NCBI GenBank assembly: GCA_963965975.1
Contig: OZ014423.1
Span: forward strand, 3,038,001-3,102,000
DNA from: Xestospongia bergquistia
Lineage: Eukaryota > Porifera > Demospongiae > Haplosclerida > Petrosiidae
DNA length: 64,000 bases
Direction of reading: 5' to 3'
Position numbers and translations under genes: made by a program
Part shown: positions 45,931-56,847 of the stretch, one piece after another
Position numbering within the stretch: the stretch's first letter is position 1
Layout of the letters: each line of letters starts with the position of its first letter
Notes under the pieces: generated by a model
Database searches by the model: none
Told to the model about the DNA's origin: nothing
The model's input: only the letters and a program-made list of their open reading frames with translations

Positions 45931-46590
45931 ACATTCCCTTAAACTATCCATCATCGAAGGAGATGTTCTTTCTGAAAGTGTCGATGCTATAGTCAATGCT
46001 GCCAATGAGGATTTAAAGCATATTGGTGGTCTAGCAAAGGCCATTCTAGATGCTGGTGGTCCATCAATACAATCAGAAAGTACTAGATATGTTGAAAAGA
46101 ATAGTAAAGTAAAAGCTGGGAATGCAGTTTGTTTAGGAGCTGGTATGTTGCCTGTTAAGCATTTTATTCTTGCAGTGGCTCCTAGATGGATTTTGGTCTG
46201 AAAAATGAGAATACAACTCTTTATAATGCTTTTCTAAATATATGCAAATGTGTAGATAAGCATAACTTATCAAGTATAGCTATTCCAGCATTAGGTACCG
46301 GTATGTTTGATATTCCAGTTGACATATGTGCACAAGAATGTTTTAATGCTTTGCGTGACTTTTGTGAAAGCATGGATTCTAGTTCTCTCAGTGATGTACG
46401 GCTTGTACTTCAATCAGCATCAATTCCATCATTTAAAAAACATTTCCAATCCCTTCCTGGTCCACATTTACCCATGACATCATGTAGCACTAGTTTGGCA
46501 TCACCTATTAGTAGTTGGGCATGGCTTGATGATACTCATTCTTATAAACTATATGATTCTCAAACAAATAAAATTCTATCCCAGCATTAA
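45931..46590 (+). pseudogene. Macro domain of the PARP14-like gene
   Basis: The motif LSIIEGDVLSESVDAIVNAA is followed by NEDLKHIGGLAKAILDAGGP and then by AGNAVCLGAGMLP. After a one-base deletion near 46190 the domain continues with SIAIPALGTGMFDIPVD. The VNAAN and GIxxG-like (HIGGLA) and GTGxF motifs are the ADP-ribose-binding elements. The frame then meets TAA at 46588-46590, in frame with the WWE region. Confidence 0.9.
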
Positions 46591-47200
46591 CATCAGACTC
46601 CTGATGTACCATGTGCTATAAAAGTCAATGATACAAAGTATGAAGTTGACTTTCAAAGAATTGTCCAGGTCAATTCTATTACAAAATTTAAGCAAAAAAT
46701 TAAATTTTGCACTTCAGGAAGCTCACTAGTTTCTCCAGATCCTATGATTGACTCTTCTGAATGTGTCAAATGGTATTATAAAGATGATCTACAACAGTGG
46801 TCTCCATATCACACTCAAGACTCAAGTCAGTTAGAAAGATGGTACAGGGCTGGTCAGAGTCCTGTCGGTCATTTACGTATTGGTAAACACGTGTACTCAT
46901 TTGACTTTACAGCAATGCATCAAATGAATATTGTAAACAAGAATACTCGAGCTATTAAGAGATCATCTTTGGAAAGTGAAGAGAGGAGGGAAGTTCAGTG
47001 GTCATTTCAAAATGATGAACTTGTACTTCAATTTTATTCAGCTGAAGATTCTCATCAACTTGAGTTTTGGTATCAGAGAGAAACAAGTGGTGAATTAAAA
47101 ATAGAAAAATTTCATATTCTTTTGATTTCACTGCTATGACACAATGTAATACTCATACTGGTAAAGTTCGTAAGATTAAAAGATTACAAAATGAGGAAGA
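46591..47200 (+). pseudogene. Two WWE domains of the PARP14-like gene
   Basis: WWE 1: VKWYYKDDLQQWSPYHTQDS, LERWYRAG, YSFDFTAMHQMN. WWE 2: VQWSFQNDELVLQFYSAEDS, LEFWYQR, then after a one-base deletion near 47115 DFTAMTQCNTHTGKVRKIKR. WWE domains bind iso-ADP-ribose or support PARP catalysis. Confidence 0.85.
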
Positions 47201-48196
47201 AATGACTCCTACTACTGCTTGTAAAGCACATAGTCCAGTTATAGTTACATTACGTGGAACTAGAGAAGGTGTTGATAAGACATTAACTCTCTTACAGGCT
47301 CAACTGGATAGCTGTTTATCCAATGACCAAATCAAACTTTTATCTTCATCCAGAGAGTTAGAAATTTCTCTTTATAAAGTAGCCACTCAGCACAACATTC
47401 AACTAGATATTCAGCCTAGAAAGGAAGGTAAAGTAGCTGTCTTATGTGGTGTGAGTCATCTTGTTAAAGATGCTCTCTCTGAGATGCAGAAATGTGTTAT
47501 TACTCACACGGAAACTTCAACTGGGACAAAAGTACAAAAACCTAAAGAGTGGCAAGCACAAAATCGTAGTACAGAGCTATTTAATGTTCCTTCACACTCT
47601 ACTGAATACACACGTGTTGTAGGAAAATTCACAGCAACTTTGCCTAATGTCAATATTGTGTCTGTACAACAAGTACAAAATCGATACCTTTAGCAGAAAT
47701 TTCTACATCATAAAGGTATGATCGAACAAAAGAATGGTGGACAGGCCAATGAAATGGAGTTGTTCCATGGAACTAGTAACAATGACCCACAAGAAATCTA
47801 TGATTCTGAGGAAGGGTTTGATATGCGATTCAGTGCTTCTGGAATGTGGGGTCAAGCCGTTATTTTGCTGTCAATGCTAGCTACTCTAATACCTATGCTT
47901 ACTGTTTAAAAAATGGACAAAAACAAATGTTCTTAGCTAAAGTTCTTACTGGAGCCAGTCAAACTTGCCCATCAAGCCGTTCACTTTGTATGCCTCCTGA
48001 GAGACCATCTTATGCCACTGCTGCCAGTACTGATGTTCACTTTGTATGCCTCCTGAGAGACCATCAAATTCGTTATGTCACAGTCAATGGAACAACAGGT
48101 GGATCAACTGTCTACATGACTTATGACAACTTAAAAGCATATCCAGCTTATCTTATTACTTATGAAGATAGATCTTCTCAAATATCTTTTTTCTAA
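47201..48196 (+). pseudogene. PARP catalytic domain of the PARP14-like gene
   Basis: After a linker (VIVTLRGTREGVDKTLTLLQ...), SVQQVQNRYL precedes an in-frame TAG (47691-47693). The catalytic fold follows: MELFHGTSNNDPQEIYDSEE with the conserved His in FHGT, and GMWGQA. One base is missing near 47860, then YFAVNASYSNTYAY has the conserved Tyr. A 56-bp tandem repeat (31 identical bases at 47979-48009 and 48035-48065) disrupts the region between the PPERP motif and STVYMTYDNLKAYPAYLITY. The third residue of the H-Y-E/I/L triad cannot be assigned securely. Confidence 0.85.
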
Positions 48197-48820
48197 GTTT
48201 TTTAACAAAGCAGAAGAATTATCTAACTTAATTTATACAATGATGATGGTAACCATATCTCAGAGGTCTGATGCATTGCAGAACGCTGGCCCACAACACA
48301 CTGGCAATCACGACTGTTTCAGTTTCTTTTTATGTGTACGTCAGATTTTCTCTTCATGCTCTTGTGGGGCGCGTTGATCAGCACTATGAATCTCATTAAT
48401 GTCAATTCCGAATTGATGGAGTAAGAATGAACTAAAACTATATTTTAAAGGTAAGGAATAAAATTAGTCTTATTTAAACAAACTAGGGCAATACTAATCC
48501 CATAAATTTTTTTAACATTCTTATATTAAAGCCAGTCATCAAATGCTAAGCTAACACATTCAAAATGGTTTAAAAAGGACACATTTTAAACATCATCTAA
48601 CTTCTACTTTTTAATGAAGTTAGCTATATAGGTTCTTGTTAAGTGACATTATTGTTACTGCTCAAAAGTGTTGCGTTTCATATTTAAAAGTATTTATATA
48701 ATGGCCTTTGTTCTACTAATAAATGTACATGTAAATTAAAGAATCTGTTTAGTTTTTTTAAAGACTTTAGCATCATTTCTGAACACAAAAAATTACTCTG
48801 TCTACTGTCTACAGTACTAG
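48197..48820 (+). other. Probable 3' UTR and spacer of the PARP14-like gene
   Basis: AATAAA at 48457-48462 is a possible poly(A) signal about 260 bp after the last stop. No other feature before the satellite. Confidence 0.4.
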
Positions 48821-49110
48821 AATATCTTCCATCTCTAGTACTTTTAGCATTAACTTTAGTAAACAGTACATTCCATCTTGTAATCATTAGTCGTCCTCTC
48901 TACTGTGTCCTAATATAACTCTTCCATCTACTCTGTTCTAATGTGACTGTCCCATCTACTCTGTTCTACTCACTACTAGAATATCTTCCATCTCTAGTAC
49001 TTTTAGCATTAACTTTGGTAACCAGTACATTCCATCTTGTAATCATTAGTAGTCCTCTCTACTGTGTCCTAATATAACTCTTCCATCTACTCTGTTCTAA
49101 TGTGACTGTC
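48821..49110. repeat. 159-bp near-identical tandem duplication at the satellite edge
   Basis: The segment starting AATATCTTCCATCTCTAGTA at 48821 recurs from 48980 with very few differences. It joins the non-satellite flank to the first 28-bp units. Confidence 0.85.
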
Positions 49111-52100
49111 CCATCTACTCTGTTCTAACGTAACTGTCTCATCTGCTGTGTTCTGATGTGACGGTCCCATTTACTGCGTCCAAATGTAACTGTTCTATGT
49201 ACTGTGTCTTGATGTAATTGTCCGATCTACTGTTTTTTGTTGTAACTGTCCTATCTACTGTGTCCTGATGTAATTGTCCCATCTACTGTTTTTGTTGTAA
49301 CTGTCCTATCTACTGTGTTCTAATGTAACAGTACCATCTACAGTGTTCTAATCTAACAGTCCTATCTACTTTGTCCTAAAGTAATTGTCCCATCTACAGT
49401 TTTCTAATGTAACTTTCCTCTCCACTGTGTCCTACTGTAACTCTCCCATCCACTGCTTTCTAATCTAACTGTACCATCTACTGTGTTCTAATGTAACTGT
49501 CCCATCTTTCTAATGTAACTGTCCTATCTCCTGTATTCTAATGTAACTCTCCTGTCTACTGTGTTTTAATGTAACTCTCCCATCTACCGTGTTCTAATGT
49601 AACTGTCCTGTCTGCTGTGTCCTATAGTAACTGTCCCATCTACTGTGTTCTAATGTACCACTCCTGTCTATTGTGTCCTAATACAACTGTCCCATCTGTT
49701 GTGTCCTAAAGTAATTTTCCCATCTACTGTATTCTAACTTAGCTGTCCCATCTACTGTGTCCTAATGTTACTCTCCCATCTGCTGTGTCCTAATGTAACT
49801 ATCTACTGCATTCTAATGCAGTGGTTTCTACTGTTTCCTAATGGAACTGTTTTGTGCAATTGTCATACCTACTTTGTCGTATAGTAACTATCCCATCTAC
49901 TGTGTTCCAATGTAATTCTCCTGTCTATTGTGTTATAATGTAACTCTCCTGTCTATTGTGTCCTGATGTACCTGTCCATCTACTGTGTCCTAAAGTAATT
50001 GTCCCATCAACTGTATTCTAACGTAACTGTCCCATCTAGTGTGTTCTAAAGCAACTGTCCATCTACTGTGTTTTAAAGTGACTGTCCCATCTACTGTGTT
50101 CTAATGCAACTGTATCTACTTTGTTCTAATGTGACAGTCCTGTCTATTGTGTCCTAATGTAACTGTTCTGTCTATTATGTCCTAATGTAACAGTGCCATC
50201 TACTGTGTTCTAAAGTAACTGCCTCATCTACTACGTTCTAATATAACTGTCCCATCTACTATGTTCTAATATAATTCTCCTTTCTGTTGTGTCCTAATGC
50301 AACTGTCCCATCTACTGTGTCCTAAAGTAATTGTCCCATCTACTGTACTCTAACGTAACAATTTCATCTACTGTGTTCTGTCCAATCTACTGTATCCTAA
50401 TGTGACTGTCTCAACTACTGTGTCCTAAAGTACTGTATCCTAATGTGACTGTCTCAACTACTGTGTCCTAAAGTAAGTGTCCCATCTAAAATAACTGTCC
50501 CATCTACTGTGTTCTAATGCATCTGTCCCATCTACTTTGTTCGAATATGACTGTCCTGTCTACTGTGTCCTAAAGTAATTGTCCCATCTACTGTATTCTA
50601 ACGTAACAGTCTCATCTACTGTGTTCTAATGTAAACTGTCCATCTACTGTGTTCTAAAGTGACTGTCCCATCTAATGTGTCCTAAAGTAACTGTTCCATC
50701 TACTGTGTTCAAATGTAACTGTCCAATCTACTCTGTTCTAACCTAACTGTTCCATGTACTGTGTTCTAAAGTAACTGTCTGATCTACTACGTTTTAATGT
50801 AACCATCCAATCTATTGTGTCCTCATCTAACTGTCCGATCTAATGTGTCCAAAAGTAATTGTCCCAACTACTGTGTTCTAATGTTACCGTCCAATTTACT
50901 GTGTCCCAATGTAACTGTCCCATTTACTGAGTTCCAATGTAACTGTCCTGTCAACTGTGTCGTAATGTAATTGTTCCATCTACTGTGTTCTATTGTAACT
51001 GTCCCATCTACTGCGTTCTAATGTAACTGTCTTGTCTACAGTGTCCTAATGTAACAGTGCTATCTACTGTGTTCTAAAGTAACTGTCTCATCTACTATGT
51101 TCTAATATAACTGCCCCGTCTACTATGTTCTAATGTAACTCTCCTGTCTATTGTGTTCAAATGTAACTGTCCAATCTACTCTGTTCTAACCTAACTGTTC
51201 CATGTACTGTGTTCTAAAGTAACTGTCTGATCTACTACGTTTTAATGTAACCATCCAATCTATTGTGTCCTCATCTAACTGTCCGATCTAATGTGTCCAA
51301 AAGTAATTGTCCCAACTACTGTGTTCTAATGTTACCGTCCAATTTACTGTGTCCCAATGTAACTGTCCCATTTACTGAGTTCCAATGTAACTGTCCTGTC
51401 AACTGTGTCGTAATGTAATTGTTCCATCTACTGTGTTCTATTGTAACTGTCCCATCTACTGCGTTCTAATGTAACTGTCTTGTCTACAGTGTCCTAATGT
51501 AACAGTGCTATCTACTGTGTTCTAAAGTAACTGTCTCATCTACTATGTTCTAATATAACTGCCCCGTCTACTATGTTCTAATGTAACTCTCCTGTCTATT
51601 GTGTTCTAATGTAACTGTCCCATCTACTGTGTCCTAAAGTAACTAATGTAAACTGTCCAATCTAATGTGTCCTAAGGTAATTGTTCCATCTACTATATTC
51701 TAACATAACTGTCTCATCTACTGTGTTCTAATGTAGTCCTGATGTAACTGTCCCAACTACTGTGTTCTAATGTAACCGTCCAATCTGCTGTGTTCTAATT
51801 TAACCGTCCCATCTACTGTGTTCTAAGCTAACTGTTCCATCTCCTGTGTTCTAAAGTAATTATCCAATCTACTATGCTCTAATGTAACCATCCAATTTAC
51901 CGTGTCCTCATCTAACTCTCTGATCTAATGTGTCCTAAAGTAATTTTCCTATCTACTGTGTTCCAATGTAACTGTCCTATCTACTGTGTTCTAAGGTTTG
52001 TGTCCTAAAGTAATTGTTCCTTCTACTGTGTTCTAATGTAATTCTCCTATCTACTGTGTCATATTGTAACTGTTCTGTCTACTGTGTCCTACTGTAACAG

Positions 52101-52600
52101 TGCTATCTACTGTGTACTAATATAACTGTGTCCAGTCTACTATATTCTGATATAACTGCCCCTTCTACTGTGTTCTAATGTAACTGTCCTGTCTACTGTG
52201 TCCTATGTAACTCTCCTGTCTACTGTGTCCTAATGTAAATGTCCCATATACTATATTCTAATATAACTGTACCATTTACTGTGTTCTAATATAACTCTCC
52301 TGTTTACTGTGTCCTAATGTAACAGTGCTATCTACTGTGTTCTAATGTAACTTTCTCGTCTACTGTGTTCTAAAGTAATTGTCCCATCTCATTTGTTCTA
52401 ATATAACTGTCCTATCAATTGTGTTCTAATGTAACCTTAACATGTACTGTGTCCTAATGTAGAACTCCTATTTATTCTGTAACTGTTCTATCTACCGTGA
52501 CCTAATGTAACTGTCCTATTTATTGTGTTTTAATATAACTGTCCCATCTGCTGTGTTCTAATATAACTGTCACTGTACTGTCTCCTGTGTCCTAATGTAA
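48890..52600. repeat. 28-bp satellite, about 3.7 kb
   Basis: More than a hundred diverged units of roughly TCTACTGTGTTCTAATGTAA + CTGTCCCA, mostly 28 bp. Recurrent variants are tgtcctaaagtaattg, gatgtaactg and cctgtctattgtg. It follows the PARP14-like gene. A 448-bp block is duplicated within it (50707-51154 and 51155-51602). Confidence 0.95.
50707..51602. repeat. Recent 448-bp higher-order duplication in the satellite
   Basis: GTTCAAATGTAACTGTCCAA at 50707 and the following 440 bases recur from 51155, with no difference that I could find, while adjacent units differ at many sites. This indicates very recent amplification or an assembly duplication. Confidence 0.85.
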
Positions 52601-52617
52601 ATATTTTGAGAGGAATG

Positions 52618-52810
52618 AGCCATTAAATGATGTATTTTCATCATATCAGGCCATTAAATGATGTATTTTGAGCATATTAGGCTATTAAAAGATGTATTTT
52701 TAAGCATATTAGGCTATTAAAAGATGTATTATGAGCATATTAGGCTATTAAAAGATGGAGTTTGAGCATATTAGGCTATTAAAAGATGGATTTTGAGCAT
52801 AATAGGCCAA
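52618..52810. repeat. 31-bp tandem repeat, six units
   Basis: Units GCTATTAAAAGATG + TATTTTGAGCATATTAG at 52681, 52713, 52744 and 52775, with two decayed copies before. Directly adjoining the 28-bp satellite. Confidence 0.9.
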
Positions 52811-53129
52811 GAAGGAAGAATGAGAGGTGGAAGGGTGGGCGGACGGCAATACAGTACCACCTCCACGTGGTGTCGTCTGGAGCATCATAGATATCAACTA
52901 TGATGTACTGAGAGTACTGTCAATTCTCAGCTCATTCTTTTTTAAACTGTAGTAGCTCTGTCGTTTGACTAGTAGATTCTAAAGTTTGAAATTATGATGG
53001 CATAAAGTTGTATCAATACCATAGCACATGTGGCCAGCCTCATAATTTTAATGTTTCTTTTACAGTTATACTAAAGCCTCTTTTTTAATTGGCTTGCTTT
53101 ATTCTTTGTTCTTTTTTCCTTTTTTAACA
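52811..53129. other. GC-richer spacer with a hairpin
   Basis: CATCATAG (52883-52890) and CTATGATG (52898-52905) form a perfect 8-bp stem with a 7-nt loop. Nearby are a GA-rich run with GGTGGGCGGACGG and the palindrome CCACGTGG. I see no gene. Confidence 0.5.
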
Positions 53130-54315
53130 ATTTGTACAGTTTCTGTTATTGCTAGAGAATGCATATCCAAATGCTTGTTGAGTCTGTTGACACTGGAATG
53201 CAAAAGGTTCTTTTAGATATTGCCTGACCTTTGTATATTTTAAACACTATTTCAATGGCTGTTAAATAATCCAAGCCATTTCTCACTAACATACATGCTT
53301 AGCAAAAATATATTGAGTCAGATGTCAAATTCAACTTGAATGAGGTATATATATTACATATATATTAAATGTAATTGCTTACATTTTCTATAGAACCTTC
53401 CTAGTTAGAGTATGTCTAAAAGCTTGTGGCAGTGAGCTATTACAGTTCTGCAGTATATCAGCATGCTTTGCTACATAAAAGGTACAATAATATTGTGTTA
53501 GTATATTTCTTTCCTTGTTAGGATTTAACAAAATTTTACTATCCATTTTACTTCCCTATAGCCCTATAGTGGTGTATATGGTACAGAAGAAAACATCCTC
53601 GCTGATACACTGGTTTTATGACTGTTAAGATTAATTGGTTGTTTTAACTGATTCTTAATCACTTAGATCCCTTTTTTCCATAGATTGTTAATTTCTCTGG
53701 ACTTTGCTGCAGTTTGTGTACTTTAACAAATGACTTCTCAGAAAAAGGACATATTATATGTGGTGTCAATTATAAGCTATATAGTATAGTGCTTGCATTT
53801 ATACAATGATGAAGACACTCTTTTCAGTGGCAATCATTATGTTACTGTTTGTGCTGTCAAAATACTAGGATGTACCATCAAGTACATACTACAAGAACTT
53901 GTAAACTTCCCATCATGAGTTCATGACCACTTTTTGATTTAGTCAATTTATTTGATCTTAATGTGTTATTTTTGTTACATTCTTCGCATAAAATTTGCCA
54001 TGAGGAAACTGAATCTGTATTTTAGTTTCTGTTGTTAGACGTCTTTTAAAACAAATGGTAATTACTTACAGAAATAAGACAGAGGAACATGATGGATATG
54101 CAGAATCATATTAATTTGTCTTAAAAAATGGATCATTTCAAGATAATATCTAAAGTATACCAGTGGTCCATTGTATACAGTTGTAACAGATTACATAGTA
54201 ACATTTGTTGTACACAAAGGCCAGTATTTATGAAAATTTTGTCTTTAGCTATTAAGATAATTAAATAATGGTCATTTTTTATAGTTGTGATACTGCTCTA
54301 TAGTATCTACTTCAG

Positions 54316-54316
<1 letters not shown>

Positions 54317-54350
<34 letters not shown>
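54317..54350. repeat. (TA)n microsatellite
   Basis: A pure TA run of 34 bases, followed at 54470-54499 by a (TTA)n tract. Confidence 0.95.
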
Positions 54351-54352
<2 letters not shown>

Positions 54353-55121
54353 GTGACCATGGTTTCTAATCTAATGATTATCTGCAGTCAGCATTATTAG
54401 AAGTTAACAAGATGTGTTAGTATCTCGTTTCATACAAAATGGGAAGTTGTGTCAGGCAAATTCATCAAAATTATTATTATTATTATTATCATTATTATGA
54501 TTGTATACAAAATAATAACATTTATATAGTTTATGAAGTTTGTTTTGTGTAGAGTAGTAGAAAACTTAATAGAAACGTAGGCACTAGAGACGTTAAAACT
54601 GTTAAACAGAAATTTGAAGGTTGGAAAGAGAGGGCAGATCAGTTGTCTGGTAAAACTTAAATGTGTTCAGGTTCTCTTAGAACAGACGCATAAAGACAAA
54701 CAGTTTATGAAACAATCACTAAACCATCATCTTGAGGTTAGATTCTCTAAGTAAAATCACATTAATTTAATAACTTAATATTTATTAGTTGGTTTTCTTG
54801 GAAAGTAACGCTAACATCTTTAAATAGAGGAAGGTCAGAAGTTAAAAAGATCTTCAAAATTTGAGAGTTGAAATGGATGTCAGGTCTGAGAGAGGACACA
54901 TACATTGGAAAGTAATGCTCAATTTACTTCCTTTCTTTGTCTTTCTTTCTCTATTGTTTGTTATACAATGTACAGTTATTAATACTTGTATTACAGGGTT
55001 TGAGTCATTATGTCAGGTTGAAGGAGTTTGATGTACCTGGTGATGATTATGTTGGAAATATTGTATTAAGATGTGAAAGAAGTCACTGTAGAAGCTGATA
55101 CTATTAGTGTACTGTCTAGAA

Positions 55122-55123
<2 letters not shown>

Positions 55124-55178
<55 letters not shown>
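55124..55178. repeat. (TC)n microsatellite
   Basis: About 27 TC dinucleotides ending in CTAG, directly inside the gene relic, between two of its exon-like pieces. Confidence 0.97.
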
Positions 55179-55179
<1 letters not shown>

Positions 55180-55514
55180 GCCTACATTTAATTCGTAACT
55201 CAGTACTCAACTCAGCAAATCAATGGTTAGCATGAAAAGTGATAACAAAGCTCAAGAAAGCATTGCATTATGGAATTTCAGAACCTTGTTAGCATGGATA
55301 GATGGATGAAATCAGCAATGAAAAGTGAGATAAAATATATTTTTGCTTTTAGCTGACACACTTAAGAGTCATCTTCAAAGAGTAATTCAATTAAAATTAG
55401 ATGCTGCTCTGGACATGATGTTTTCCCTTGTATACAAGAAATCAACAACTTAGACTCTCTTCATCTGATTTCGAGTTCTTACAACCATCACCAGATCAAC
55501 CATCAGAAATGATA

Positions 55515-55522
55515 CAATTAAC
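55515..55522. repeat. Target-site duplication of the hAT element, left
   Basis: CAATTAAC, repeated exactly at 56385-56392. Confidence 0.9.
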
Positions 55523-56384
55523 TAGTGTTGTTTTAGTAAGTAAGTACAGTTTTAGTTATAGTAATTTCACTAAATTGATCATGATTTTAGTTAAACTTTT
55601 ATTAAATTTACAAAATGTAAATGAATTTTAGTCATAGTTAGCATAATTGTTTTAGTTTAGTTATATTTTGATAGTTTGCTCAAAGCTGATGAGCTTGGGA
55701 CTTTGTACGATATGTCTATCTCATGCACTAAATCCTTGAACTCCTCCTGGCTTTCAACAATGCTATATGGCACACTTGTGCTTCCAATGAAAATTGCCAG
55801 CTTTTTTTGGTAATCTTCTTACATTTTTCACTCTTCATATCATACATCTTTTTCCCAACACATTCTGTCAAAGACAGTTGCCTTTCAGTCTCAGAGCTTC
55901 TGCATTTTTCCAGTTCCTTTAAAATATCAGGGTGGTGTTTTCTCAATGGTTTTTCAGATTACTCGTGAACTTTCCATTTACTTTGGCTCCACACTAGTAA
56001 TTTTTTCCATCACCATCAATATTAAAAATACACCTGCTATAGCATTCAGCTTTATTAAAACAAAAGTAGTCCCAAATCAATCTTTGGGACAACCTAGACC
56101 CATTGTTGATTTAGAAGCACTAGCACTAGCTATCTTGACATAATGGAAGCTGAAGCATGTGCTGAATAAGTGTGACTATCAACTATTCAAGCTCAATGAA
56201 GTATTAAATTGCTCATATCCATTGTGTAAAATTTAATGTTCACTAAAATGTCCAAGAATATTAGTTTTATTTAAAGTAAGTATGTGCAAAATAGATTTAG
56301 TTATTTTTAGTTATAGTTAACTAAATGATTTAGGCATACTAAAATGGATTTTATTTTTAGTTATAGTTAACTAAAACAACGCTA
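55523..56384 (-). mobile_element. hAT element with BED finger, internally deleted, 862 bp
   Basis: The left end TAGTGTTGTTTTAGT and the right end ACTAAAACAACGCTA are terminal inverted repeats (one mismatch). The 8-bp duplication CAATTAAC on both sides is the length made by hAT transposases. The interior has the start of a transposase frame on the minus strand; the catalytic part is gone. It lies in an exon of the unrecognised gene relic. Confidence 0.88.
55690..56110 (-). pseudogene. BED zinc finger and N-terminal part of a hAT transposase
   Basis: On the minus strand the BED region (VNGKFTSNLKNH, then after a one-base deletion RKHHPDILKELEK) is followed by LSLTECVGKKMYDMKSEKCK. After an extra A in an A-run, LAIFIGSTSVPYSIVES and LVHEIDISYKVPSSSAL follow. 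This matches ZBED-type hAT transposases. The first Cys pair lies in a degraded stretch around 56050. Confidence 0.75.
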
Positions 56385-56609
56385 CAATTAACATTACCAA
56401 ATTGGATCCCTAACCCCCATACTATGTTTTTTTATCTCCTTCAACACCTTTCCAATACATATCTCCCTCCTCAGTACACTGTATTTAAAAAGAGTCACTC
56501 CACTTCTCTTCATACTCCTCCCAATCTCTCAGAAGTTCAAAAAATGTTAATCTTACCTACTGATGTACACCAAGAGTTTCTCTATACAACCTGTAACAAG
56601 AGGAAGAGG

Positions 56610-56757
56610 TATGTCTATATCAAACATGTACACGTACAAATGAAAAGTAATTGTAATTATCCATTCATCTATCACTCTATTAATCTGTACATCCACTCTA
56701 TTGATCCATCTATTCATATGTATGGTACTTGTATCTGCCAGTCTGTTTTCACCCAAG
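56610..56757 (+). other. Putative short intron
   Basis: Starts GTATGTC and ends CCCAAG, between two exon-like pieces of the gene relic. The phases do not match exactly, so the exon link is uncertain. Confidence 0.35.
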
Positions 56758-56847
56758 GGGACTGTCCTTCCTCCTTTATCTAGTCTTTTCCTTCATATAA
56801 TGCTCTCTGATCCTCCAATCCTTGAAGAACCAATACTTGTGGATCAG

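Larger units (their letters stand above)
41161..48196 (+). pseudogene. PARP14-like RRM-KH-macro-WWE-PARP gene, whole locus
   Basis: Four visible coding blocks on the plus strand encode, in order, an RRM, a Ser/Thr/Gln-rich repeat linker, several KH-like segments, a macro domain, two WWE domains and a PARP catalytic domain. This is the layout of the macro-PARP (PARP14/15) group, which mono-ADP-ribosylates proteins and acts in immune signalling in vertebrates. Only about four introns are visible; the 3' half (44634-48196) is one exon. At least six frameshifts, six in-frame stops and a 56-bp partial duplication break it. The start is ATG at 41161, because RRM homology begins seven residues later. 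An AATAAA lies at 48457. Confidence 0.8.
53130..56847 (+). pseudogene. Unrecognised multi-exon gene relic, split by a hAT element
   Basis: Coding-like pieces with splice-like borders run on the plus strand. They are MLVESVDTGMQK (ends 53202), LNRNVGTRDVKTVKQKFEGW near 54555-54650, VLLEQTHKDKQFMKQSLNHH at 54672-54737, and GLSHYVRLKEFDVPGDDYVG from 54998. LKSHLQRVIQLKLDAALDMM follows from about 55355, shifting to LRLSSSDFEFLQPSPDQPSE. The last frame continues across the hAT insertion into LPNWIPNPHTMFFYLLQHLS at 56393 and ends at a donor near 56609. A further exon-like piece is 56758-56847 (LSSLFLHIMLSDPPILEEPI). I do not recognise the protein. Frameshifts and the insertion make it non-coding as assembled. 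Confidence 0.5.

Noticed and set aside
45811-46044. Minus-strand open frame opposite the macro domain
   Set aside because: It is the antisense shadow of a well-supported domain.
4297-47693. A variant genetic code in which TAA/TAG encode Gln
   Set aside because: Some stops do fall at Gln positions, but others are at Trp (TAG, TGA) or Arg (TGA), and host genes elsewhere end normally. Single-base indels also break the same frames, so decay or sequence error fits better.
48890-52600. A CRISPR array
   Set aside because: The 28-bp units are directly joined with no unique spacers, they vary continuously, and the window is clearly animal DNA. It is a satellite.
55013-55210. Minus-strand open frame rich in Arg-Glu repeats
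   Set aside because: It is only the translation of the (TC)n microsatellite.
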